64,000 bases of DNA from Aphis gossypii (lineage: Eukaryota > Arthropoda > Insecta > Hemiptera > Aphididae): positions 48,212,351 through 48,276,350 of the forward strand of contig NC_065533.1 in the NCBI RefSeq assembly GCF_020184175.1. Reading direction: 5' to 3'. Below the pieces are notes generated by a model, which worked only from the letters and a program-made list of their open reading frames with translations, did not search any database and had not been told where the DNA came from. This document shows positions 22,976-35,300 of the stretch, piece after piece (position 1 is the stretch's first letter; the number at the start of each line of letters is the position of its first letter). Made by a program: the position numbers and the translations under genes.

Positions 22976-24339
22976 AAATGCCAATTCTATATAATAAGAT
23001 TCGAATTTCGAATTTTGATTAATTTGTTATTTAATATTCGGTTTAACGGTGTTCAAAACTTAGATATTTTCATTAACCGTTTTGATTCTCAAAAAACTTG
23101 TGAAAGCACCACTTTAATATGCGAATTTTGTAAAATGCTTTCTTATTGCACACTAAATTTGTGGTACGATTTTACGAATGTACCGTGTAAATTGCAAGCA
23201 TCGATCTATCATTGCTCAGGCTCTACGTTTATTAGTCACTGAGTTACTCAAGTCATAATATTATATTATATGCATTTTATATATTTATATTAATATGATA
23301 TGTAAATACAATTTTTGAAAAAAAAAATTTTAAATTATAGGTATTCTATTTTGTACCTAGTTTAATATTTTAAGAAATAAATATAGTATGTCGACGAATG
23401 TTCATTTAATACTTTGTTTAATTGTGTACATAAAAAAAATAGTTTTAGGCAAGTTATATAAAATAGAAAAAAAATGTCACACGAGTAAGTACTAAGACGT
23501 GCTATTGCTAAGAACATTTGTTTTACCTTACGAAAAAAATTTCTCAGGTCCATAAAAGACTTATACTGCGGGCCCCACAAAACTTCCCGTCGGCACTATA
23601 ATATGTACATATTAATTTTAGTAGCTTTTTCAATACATATATGTATACCTATTATATAGGTATGCATATTTATTGTTTATTTTATTTATCATATAATAAT
23701 ATTATATGGCATGTAAATCAAGATAGTCAGCTTAACATTTGTTTTATCTCTCAAACTCATAATATGCAACACGACAAATTTGCGTGAAGTAAAATGATCT
23801 TTGTGTCATAACTTTATGGGCTTTAAATATTGGAGTGAATTTTACCTGTTATTAAACTTATAGCCGATAGGTAAATGTGTTCTTTCGTTAGCTTTTTTAC
23901 GATATTTAAATTTTTATGTTTCCCTTTGTTGTTGAAATCATAGCTGATATATTACGTCTATGATTAAGTTTAAATAAGTTCATATCGAAACCAAAAACTG
24001 TTCTGTTGTACCGAAAAGTCAGTCGCGAAACGGTTGGAGAACTCGGTTGTAGCAGCAACATCGGCAACATTTATGGAACGCGTAATAAACGTAATAAATA
24101 CATTTATAACGCGAAAAATTGGAATACGTGTAACAGGAATGTATGCGGTGACACGATGGTGTTCATTGAACGAGTAACTGCTGCCGCTCGCCGTCGCCGC
24201 CGTTTTCACCGACACTGCGCGCCGCCGGTTACTGTAGAACGAGGCTAGCTCATGCGATCCTGGTACCGTCAGTCCCCGTTTCGTCACCGACGAGATATTG
24301 AGCACATTTTTAGTGCTGGTAAACTGTGATTTTTTTTTC

Positions 24340-24510
24340 AGTAGCAGTAGCAACTGAAAAAATAACAGTGAAAATAGCAGTGACTGCTACTTATCGATAT
24401 TCAATATTTTTATTTTAGAATCACTATATTAAATAACTGCTACTTGTCAGTTGTCAGATATTGTTATTCCAAGTAACTGCTACAGAAAAATAGTGACTGC
24501 TACTATATGA
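24340..24510. repeat. Cluster of direct and inverted ACTGCTAC motifs
   Basis: Within 170 bp the word ACTGCTAC occurs four times on the + strand (near 24389, 24437, 24476, 24495), and its inverse AGTAGCAGT occurs near 24340. One copy forms TAGCAGT-G-ACTGCTA, a 15-base inverted repeat. The cluster directly follows the GC-rich island at 24000-24350. No gene or named repeat family is recognised. Confidence 0.55.
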
Positions 24511-25825
24511 CCCATATACTAAAATAATAAAATTATTATAAGTATTTTAGGATAGAAAACATTTTTCATTTTTCGTTTGCGGTCAGCGAAATATTAGAAG
24601 TGTGATCCTAATGAACGAAAATTGGCCGCTGATGCGAACGCTTCCGGTAGTCGATATGTAATGGCTTCTTTTTATTTTTTTTTATTTACAAATTTTGATC
24701 GCTCGACCGATGCAGGTCCGTTTGTCGAAACGGGTGCCGACCTATGTTCAATCGAAGGTTATTGGTTAGGTTTAGTTATGGTTTTAAATTTCCGCCGACT
24801 TAAGTTAATAAGTTATTTAATAGGCATCGAGTAAGCACATACAACTTGATTCTATTTAATCCATTATTATACACATAAATATTACACCGTTTTTAATTCA
24901 CAATATTAGAATGTATGTTAATGTGTTAAAACAAAATTAAGGGCACTGTCCAAGTATTGAGACACTAATTGTTCCAGGCTCGATCGGAAATTGAAGTCGG
25001 CGCATGTCTATGACTTAGGTCTCAAGTCTGTAAAAACTTCGTTAATGCTACCTATATAATTAAATGTTTATAATAATAATATAAATATAGACGTTTAAAA
25101 ATTATTGACTTTATATGATTCATGAATAATTAATAACAATAAAAACTTCTTTTTTTATCAAATGTTGATACTGTAAACAAGTTTGATATTATAATGTAAA
25201 ATACGTCATTGATACTTTACACTGTGCACGTAATGATGATCAGATGAGGACATTTTTTAATTTATGGGTAAGGTTATTGTTATGTTATTTAACTTTTCTA
25301 ATGAATGAAACTTATTTTGATAATAATATAAATTTTAATTTAGTGAGATATTTTATTATTGAACAAGAAACATACTTATGAATTTTTTTGTACGAGTATA
25401 ATCACTTTTTTCCAGTTGTATTAACACAACGATGATTAACACAATAAGTATAACGTTAATATAAACATTTTGTGAAAATGTCAAGTATTTATATTGGTTT
25501 GTTTTCTTCACATGATTTAATTTTAGGATATTCATACTCACAGGTCATTGAAACCACATTTTTAACCACCCAGTGGAAAATATATCCTAGGCTGCTATCG
25601 TTTTTCGTATCCAATGATACCTATTATTGCATTCAAATTTAAGTAATTTAACACATCTATTATATGTTCGAGATCCACTCGATACCTACTGTACCTACAG
25701 CAGAATGTTATCCACTTGACCATCCTATTATTAAACATAAAAAATATAAATTCTAATCTTCATTTTTAATTGTAGTAATAGAATTTCATTAGGTATATAG
25801 GTAGGACGTAGGTACATACAATTTA

Positions 25826-25854
25826 ATTATTGTAATATATTATATTACAATAAT
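25826..25854. repeat. Perfect 29-bp AT palindrome
   Basis: The arm ATTATTGTAATATA is followed by one T and then by the exact inverted arm. It stands in intergenic AT-rich DNA, where shorter palindromes arise by chance, but 14-base perfect arms are longer than expected. Confidence 0.75.
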
Positions 25855-28526
25855 ATGTAAGTACTGTAAGTATACTTAACATTTTAAGGTTTTATTTTTT
25901 GTACACGAATATAATTATATTATATTAATATAGTATAATATTATATATATAGCAGATAGGAGGTATACCTATAACTTATTTTTCTTAAACTAATGTTTAA
26001 CTTTATTAATATCACAAAGTTAATAAATCTGTAAGATTTCTATGTTGTAAGATATGATAAAAATAATATGAATATTTATATTAATATTAGGTAGGTAACT
26101 CGGTGTATTAAGGTTACCTAACTGAATAGTTTGAATTTTTTTTTATTCATGGACATTTTTCCATTTCAAAACATGAGGAAAGAGTTTCAACTATTTTTTT
26201 TTTCATTTTATTCGATTTCTAATTTAATACCCACCTATCTAGTAAGTAGTATTGAAATCTATGATTTTATTTCAATAGGCATTAGTTATATAACCCTTTT
26301 ATACCCTATAGATTAAAAAATATAAAATTTATTTTATTTTTTACAAATAATAATTATACAAATTATAGAGTTAAAAAAAAAGTTATCAAAAATATTATTT
26401 ATAAATTATTATGTTATATGAATTACAAATATTAGATACGAACACAAGTATACATAAGTAAATACAGGCATATTTTTTAATGGAGGAAGGCAAAATATAA
26501 TACACGTATAATTTTTACTCATTGTGTCTAAAATTATAGTGATGGACGATGGGGTAAAAGTCAAAAAGTGAAATCCTTGTTGCCTCAATTGTATATGTAA
26601 TATTTATGTAATGGTTAATGCTTGAAGTTTAAAGTTTTGTAAAATTAGTGAAAATATATCGATAGGCAGTACCTATAGGTTTTATTATTACTATACCACC
26701 CATTATAGAGGTTTTATAAGTTATAACTTATAACAAACAAACTTTAAGTGTACCTAGAACCTACCTAAGCTACTATGAAATATAAAATATATTTAAAATT
26801 TTAAAATTTTATTTTTATATTAAAAATATAAATGTCATGTTTACAAAATGTTTGATAGCTTCAAAAAAAAAAAAACAAAAAAAATTGTTGTGATTTTTAT
26901 TCTATAGGTAACTAAGTGTATAAGACTAATTGACCAAAGCACAAATTAAAACAGGCATTCTAAATACACAGATGATTATTTTGTTGTAACTTTAAAATAT
27001 TATTTATGAGACTTAAACATTTTTCATTTATTACTAAATTTTGTATACATAATAATCTATGACATTTTCAAAATATTGTTTTGTTATTATTATTGAAAAA
27101 GCTTTTGTAATATTATTCTAATCTAGTATACTGTTCTACAGTTGGTATTCACTCATAGTTAATAACAATGATAAAGGATAATATATAAATATTTAATATA
27201 TTATTATGATCATTAAATATTAATAATATATATTTTATGCAATGTTTTTGGAAATAATAATTTAACCTGCTATATTACTAGTAATACAATTCATTATTAT
27301 AGTAGCAATATAAATATATTTTAAAATTTATTAAGTCATGTAGGTTGATGCCTGACAAACCTTCATTGTTATGATTCGTTTTCCATATGGAATGATTTAT
27401 TACTTATCATTGAATTAAAATTTAACATATCTATTATATTTATTTATTTAATTACTATGATTTACTCAGTTATAAAGTTACAGACCTCCCTATTTTTGTT
27501 AAAATTCGATTTATGTACCAATTTTACCACTAGTAATAAAATAATTAGTTATTATAATTGCATTTTTATAGGTACATCATATTATTTATTTGTGATAATT
27601 TTCAACTTGCTGTTATAATTAGTAAATTAATATGACATTTTTATATTTTTTATTAAAATAAATCTTTTATATATTATGTATGTGAATGTTTTATTTAAGA
27701 TGTAGAACAACTGGAAATTGGATTATTACAATTTATTACAATTATTACAAAAATTAACAAAATCTAAAACCATGAACCGAGTTACCCAATTTAAAAGTGA
27801 CCTGAATGCAATTCAAAAATGTACTTATCAAAATTTGTTTATACTTCCAAAAATCAAAAGTATAATTCTAAATCTAGTGCACAATTGTGAGGGTTGAAAT
27901 AATCGTTATACTAAGCACTAAATAAGTATAATGTTAATAAAATTACCTGTGGCCATCTGTGTGTCCAGACTTTTTTCTATAGGTCTTGTACAATCTTAAT
28001 AATATAATAATGTGAAACCAGATAGAAATAAGGAATCTTAACTTCAAATTTTAAAATACACAATTATTATTGTAATATTGTGATTACAAGAAAAAATTCA
28101 AATAATTATAACTACCTATCATTATTCATTAGTATAAAAAATGAATTACATTATTGATCAAATTTAGTAGGTCGTTCATGTGTATGATTAGAATGACGAA
28201 TAAACATATCTATGCCTATAAAAATGGCATATCCTAGAGGAAGGGAGCTTTATATATTTATTATTGGGAAGACAAGATAGGGCACTTGCCCCCCCCCCCT
28301 GGACAAAAATATTGAAAACTTGTAGCTCAATAAATATTACCATAATATTATTATTACTTTTATTACCTTACATTTGAGAATTTTTTTATTTTGACCCCCC
28401 TAAAATGTTAAAATTATTAGGCCTATGGCTTATAGTATACCTACAATAATTAATACATTATATCTACTTTATAGTATAAGATTATTAGTGGTATCACTAA
28501 CACCGCATTTATTTTAGAGGTACTAC

Positions 28527-28677
28527 CAGAGCCGAATTAAGGTTTTTGCTACTCATAGGCTAAATTAAATTTGCTAGGTACCTAATTTACATAGGTAAAA
28601 TTTGTTATTTCATTTCGACCGTTAAAATGTGTCGCTCTAGGCTTCAGCCTAACAGCCTAAGTGGTAATACGGCTCTG
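28527..28677. mobile_element. hAT-type miniature element (151 bp)
   Basis: The left end is CAGAGCCGAATTA. The right end, reverse-complemented, is CAGAGCCGTATTA (12 of 13). The flanks GGTACTAC (28519-28526) and GATACTAC (28678-28685) form an 8-bp duplication with one mismatch. CAGRGCCGNATTA ends are typical of hAT miniature elements. No coding capacity. Confidence 0.8.
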
Positions 28678-31620
28678 GATACTACGGAAATTTAAAATTT
28701 TTTAGTAGGTAGGTACCTAGTTAAAAAGACAAAAAATTATTTTATCTATATTATTAATTGATAAATAAATAATATACGCCGCTAAATTCAAATAACATTA
28801 TATACTATTTTCTGTCTTGTAATATATATACTTCAGTGGTTTAATCTAGTCTAAATTTTAAACTGAAATTTGTTAAAAATTGTGCTTTGAGTTCCTTCTC
28901 TCTTGGTTATGGTTACATTAAATATTATACTAGGTACGATAATTCAACTTAAAAATAAACGGGCGATGTGCAAATACTGCAAACGATAGGTAACTATATT
29001 GATTATACACCCATTTCAAAAACCGAATGATGCGCAATGCGTAAATGCATTAAATGAATACCAGAATACCTATTGTCTTACAAAAAAGTTTCGAAATAAA
29101 AAATAGTGATGCGCAAACAATGTGAGGTAGGTATACCTAAAGGCTAAATTTCTGTATGAAGAAGATGGCAATGAGGCAGGTTATACGTTAAAATCACAAG
29201 TTTTAAAAGATAAAACTTTTAGAATGCTGATTTTTAAAAATATTTATTTTATTTACTGCGTATTCGTGTACCTATGTGTAATATAAGAAATTTTATTTAT
29301 CATTTCCTGTAACAGACCAACAGTACATAGGCACAGGCGTACCCAATTTATCTGTGTATCGAGTACGACGCGTACCACGTACCTACGTCACTGCAGCCTG
29401 CAGTACTACCTAATGTGAACTACTTTTTGATAATTGTCGTCTTCTTGATCAGACATAAACTAATCATAACTAGATAATATGGAATTGTATCGTAACTCTA
29501 TAAATTACAATAAAAATTGGTATAATAACAATAAAAAAAAACTTGATTATGATTGTTATGAATTATAATCATTTTAAAATGTAAGTTTCAATAGGTTCAA
29601 TAGGTCATAACTTATTTAAACATAATAATAACAATAAAAAGTGATGTGGGCCGTGGGGCTTTTACCTTTAAAATTTATAATAGGCCAGTTCACCCTAATA
29701 TCAAAATTAACAGTACACTATGTCACTATTGAAACTGGCAAACGAAAATGTACTATGTCATATTCGTGTAGGGCAGAGACAACACAATTTACGGGTATGA
29801 CGTCTTCTTTAATGTAACGCTTTGAACAAAGCTAAAATTAAAATGATTTATTGACTATTAAATTATGAATTTAAATTAAAGAAAAGTATTCTGTTACATT
29901 TTGGTAAAATACCTACCTAATGATTAGAATTTAAACAATTTAAAACATAATGTAGGTAGGAAGGGGTAACATGGTTAAATGAAAACAATAGTTTATTATT
30001 TAACAAAATTGTATATATATGTGTGTATATTGTCTTGTTATAAAGTTATATTAGGGCTTAAAATGTAGAGTAATTAATTTTTCTTAACCCTATTTATAAC
30101 ACAGTCAACACATTGTTTAATTAATTATCATTATTTATCATTCTTAACCTACGTAGACTACAATATAATGTTATGTACGGACATACAGTATAAAATATCA
30201 CAAGGAAAAAAGTTCATTCGAAAATTTCGATTCGGGTAAAATACCGGTAACCGTTATGTAGTTTACATGCCTATTTCTTAACTTTTGGTACATACAAATA
30301 TTTGAAAGAGGAAGCACGGTTAATCGCGAGTACAGATAATCAAGATTCTACAATACATAAGAACAAACATTTTCTATAGAAATAAAAATATGTGTTTGTA
30401 AGAGTAGAGGGTATAACAATTTACAAGTATACATTTTTATTTAATAATATCATTGGGTATAAATATTAATAATTATTATTTGTTATACAATATATCTACT
30501 TAATTTTAATATTGTGTCTACAAATTATTGCAAGGTAAACATTTCAATAAACTATACATTTATTTTTTTAATACATATTTGTATTAAATCTCTTAAAAAT
30601 ATTGTACTATTATTTGTTAAAAGTTCCAAGAATACAATGTTGGGATATTTATCTTGATTGATATCTTGTTCCAAATGAATAGTAAATTTTAAGAGTTTCC
30701 TGTTAGTGAAATAGTTAGAATTTTGAGACTTCAATAAAAAGGAATTTCTTTAACCAAAAATTGACACCTAAGCATGTGTTGATAAAGCCTATGTAAATTG
30801 AAGCATTTTCAATGATAAATTAGAAAATTGTTTTACAAAAAATTGTACTTGCCTAGTTTGATAATTATTAGTTATTACAAATAATTTTCACTAGATTATC
30901 ATAAAAAATTAAATAATTACACATTTTATAAATATGTATCAAAATCATATGAAACTTGAATTTTGAAATTAATAATAAATCTTAATTTGTTTAAATACAA
31001 TTGAAATTATTATTTAATCAAGTAAATCAATATTGAATAATGAATTTTTTTTTGTACTCCACTGAAATTATACTTATTATCTTTATAATATTATACTTTA
31101 TTATTTATTCTTCTCATCCTTAAACTGTAATATTATTTAATAAGCAGGTACAATTTAATTTGTATTATAAAAATAAGTAAGAATTTAAAATTAAAATTTT
31201 TTAATTACTAATAATTAATATAAAACCAATAATATCAGTACATTAATTTTGGTTTTTATCATATTTAAATATTTATACATTTCATTATTCTTAGTGTCAT
31301 TAAGCAGTAAGAAGCATGGGATGCCTCTGAAATCTGAGACCCCATATTAGGCATCTCTATCAGAGGCGGTTATTGTGCTACTGTAACCTTCTAACAGTGA
31401 CAAAATCATGATGGACAGGGGACTTTTTCAATAAGATCAACTGTTTTATTATAAATCATTTAAGAAAATTATTTTTATTATTTTAAATAAAATAATCATA
31501 TACTATTCATTTGCAGTTGATAAACAAATAATTTTTTGCAAAAATATGGTATTAAAGAAAAGTCCAGTAAATAATTAGGTACCTATTCAAAGTATGTTAT
31601 CTTAATGTATAATTTTTAAA

Positions 31621-32102
31621 CCAGGTTGCATTAAACCATTTTTTAAATTTATTTAATCAACGGTTTTATTGAACCGATTTATTAATTTAACCGGTTTTAT
31701 TTTACTAATCTAATTGGGCTGCATAAATCACAGATTGAGATATAATAATATTTATATATATTATATCTTAGTCCATGGTACAAATAATTCAATAAAAATG
31801 CTATGGTTTTAAACACGGTAACAAAGTTAATGTTAAAGTCTGAGCCTATAATAAGAAAAGTTATAGAAACTCTTTGACTGTTTTACTTAATAGACATAAT
31901 AGAATAACAACAAGTTTAATGACTGACTAAAATTTAATAAGCCAAAATCGGACCATTATTTAAATTAATGATTAACTGAAAGTTTAATAATTCAATAACA
32001 CTATTGAATGTTTAATGAACTCTAAGAGAACGAATAATTTTTTATTTATTCAATAGGTGTTATTGATTCATTAAATATTTAATGAATGTTCATGCAACCT
32101 GG
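31621..32102. mobile_element. Terminal-inverted-repeat element (about 482 bp) beside SCYL1
   Basis: The left end CCAGGTTGCAT and the right end ATGCAACCTGG are exact inverted copies. TTTAAA occurs next to both outer boundaries and may be a target duplication. The interior has several TTTAAT/ATTAAA stretches and further inverted phrases, but no transposase frame. It lies about 220 bp from the SCYL1 stop codon, so it could contribute to the 3' UTR or polyadenylation. Confidence 0.6.
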
Positions 32103-32320
32103 CTTTAAAGTCATTTACAATTAGTACAACAAAATATGATAAATCATTTTACACAAAATATTACTAAGAACAGGTAAGAATATGCTATAAAAGTACATTA
32201 AATACATTCATAAATTAAAAAGTCACAATAATTCATGTATTTGATTTGTTTAAATATTATATATAGTTCTTAATAAAATCTAAACGTTCTTTTGTTTTAA
32301 CTATTTTTCTTAGTTATAAC

Positions 32321-35300
32321 TTATAATCTTTTACCGCCTAATTTTAATGATTGTTTGCTGTTACGTTTTGATTCTAATTGTCTTATACGTTCTTGTTTTC
32401 TTTCTTCACGTTTTTTACGCATTTCTTCTTTTAACAACTCAGCTTCTGCTTCTGTATAATTAATTTGTTAATATGTATAAAAAACCTTTAATGAAATACT
32501 CACTTTTTGCAGCTTCATCAGAATTTTCTAGTAAAATAGGCTCTTGATCTTCCCAACCGAAATCAGATTTATCTTTTACAGAATTCTGTAACAATAAATG
32601 ATGTTGAATATTATGATAAAAATATAATTACTAATAAGTAAAAATAACAAAAAAAATTGTAATCAACTTTAATAGGTATACTATCTACTACAGCGGTTCT
32701 CAAACCATAGATTACAACCCAAAAGTAGGTTGTGATTATAGTTTTAGTGGATCATGTTATATTTTTAAATATAATGTAAAATGTAAAAAATTTTCAAAAC
32801 GAGTAGTGCTATAAAAAGGTAAGGTACCTTTGTTTTATTATACTAAAAGATTAACCATTAAAATATCATCAGAAAAAAAGTGAACAATTGAAATACTGAC
32901 AAATAAAAATAAAAATTATTATAGTGTAAATTATGTATGTAGATACTTCTAAGATTTGTTGCAATAACTTATAAATACATAGGTATCTAGTATACTATAT
33001 AAATGGGCGACATAAAATCAGTTATCATACTGGAGATGTGTTTATTGCAGTATTTCAAAGTATCAAATTAGTATTAAGGAATGATAATGCATATTCTAAA
33101 TACTTCCAATAATGATATTTTAAGATGGTATTTTGGAAACTTTGAATTTTAAATACTTTGTAATCATATTTTTATCATATAAAGATCGCACTAATAGTTG
33201 TTGGCAGTCACTTAATTCCACATAATATCTATGGTAAATGGTTTATGATACTCAAGTTATTTACAAGTAATCACCTAGTACCTTTGATTATATAAATATT
33301 AGTTTTTATAGTTTAAGTTAAATACTATGAATTTATATATTTGTTTCACATTATAATGTATGTATTAATAACCAAAACTATAAGATAAGTACTTAAAAAT
33401 TATTAAAATACTTTTAATATTAAATTAAATATATGTATTATAAAATTTAAATATATTGTTTTAGCTAGTTTTGTATTGGCATGTAACACTTTTTAAGTAT
33501 TTTTTTACAATACTAGATGTTTAACTTGTTGATTATGCAACTATTGGTATTTAAAATACATTTTATTTTTAATAAATAGTAATTTACCGAATTATCAACA
33601 CCAATACTTTCCCAATCATCTCCAACATTCCATCCAGAATCATCATCCCAGCCATTAGATGATGTAGAATCGTCCATGGCATTTTTTTGATTTAGTGAGT
33701 TCTAGAAATATAATGATTTATAGTTAAAAATCAATAAATATATATAAATATGATTGATCAGCTCTTTCCAAATAAAAACTTAAGAAGTGTTTTTAAAAAA
33801 ATTGCATGAGTAATTATATATTTTTAAGTATTAATATCATGATATGTTAAGGTAATTATTTATTTATTATTTTCTAAGAATAAAAACCTAACCTGTATGG
33901 TATTTATATTTTCAACTTGTCTCTCGTTGTACACATTTTTCACAGTATTGTCTTTTATTAAATTGCTGTACATCTGTTCAGAGTTGTTCACATTTGTATT
34001 GATTGAGATATCTTAAAACAGGTTAACACAAGATGAAATATTGGAAACTATTTTTAATTTTTTGGATTAGTACATATTGTAATAAATAATAAATTAAGTA
34101 AAAAGTTATGTAAATAAAAATGCCAACTTTTTGATAGTTCAATTGACTTTTCATCTTTCTGAGAAGTTTTCGATGAATAAAATTTAGAAGTTACTGTGGT
34201 AACGGCCCATCCTGCCCAAGTGGGTATGGCTGGATTTGTAGTATTGATGACTTCTTCTTCTACAAAATACAATTATTATTTAAATTTAATAATATTAGCA
34301 TACACAAATCTTACTGGCAAGGGATGGGGTGAAATAGATTTTTTGTAAAACTATTAGAATCAAATTATTATAGTATTTGACATTTGTATAATATAAATGA
34401 ACTGAGTAACCCAAAGAACCAATTGATGGTTAATTGATATATTGGTGTAAAACAATAAACTCTTGGAACATCTCAAATGGCAACCCAAGGTAGTATGTTA
34501 TGTAGATTGTATACTATAATTATAGTTAGAGGTTGAGTATTAATAACTTAATATAATATATAACAACAATAATCACAACAAAGAGAAACTAACATATAAT
34601 ACATAAACTAACATGAATAAATGATGCAATATAGTTGACAGTAATAATAATATTCATATTAACAATCATAGCGGCAATTCAAATTTTCAAAAAAATAATA
34701 GAAGGAAAAAAATGGAACAAATGTGACCGAGTGCTTATTGCTAGTGATATTTAGGTCAGTATTTTTAAAGGTAATTTATTAATTTAATAATTAAGATAAA
34801 AATTAAGATAGTCTAATATTTGGAGTAATGAACTATAATCAGAGAAAAAAATTTAGCACAAACGGATGGTAGCTGCTGACCCTGTCATTTTATTGTGCAT
34901 ATTCATATACAATTTTATGTTAAATAATACAGTAATCTTTACCTAATTTTTCTTTTAGTCTTGCATCCTCTGATACATTTTCGAGCTTTCCTAAAAATCC
35001 TTTGATTGTTTGAAAGGTAATATCTCGTACTCCTTTTTCAGGATCAAGAGTTACTTGACATAATGCTGGTAATACTCTGGTTGATACTTCAATCAAAGGA
35101 TAATACTGTTGAGTAGCTGAAAATGCTGAAACACCTAGCAATAACCGCATTAAAACATTTAATTTTATAAAAATAAAAAAATTACATATTTTTAACTATT
35201 AGATTAGACAAACCTGCCATTCTTGAAGGTTGAAATGGATCTTTGAGTGCACGACTAAATGCTGAGGTTAATATTTTACTTCTATTTTTTGGGTCTAAAT

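Larger units (their letters stand above)
20991..32320. other. Gene-poor spacer between SEC61B and SCYL1
   Basis: About 11.3 kb without a supportable gene. It contains hAT-type miniature elements at 22498-22713 and 28527-28677 and an inverted-repeat element at 31621-32102. It also holds a TE core with the phrase ACTAGCTGTCCCACCAGGCG at about 22840-22970 and a repeated block ATAACTAGA...GGATT...TATGCAT at about 21429 and 22150. A GC-rich island lies at 24000-24350 beside an ACTGCTAC-rich patch (24340-24510). A perfect 29-bp palindrome lies at 25826-25854, and a C-run near 28290 with TE-like flanks. The rest is AT-rich with no structure I can name. Confidence 0.6.

Noticed and set aside
24006..24353. 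80-codon + and 127-codon - strand frames over the GC island
   Set aside because: Low-complexity Arg/Ala runs, both strands open at once, no recognisable domain; treated as composition effect.
26080..26110. TAGGTAGGTA runs as interstitial telomere repeats
   Set aside because: The insect telomere unit is TTAGG; TAGGTAGG words are scattered through the whole window and never form TTAGG arrays.
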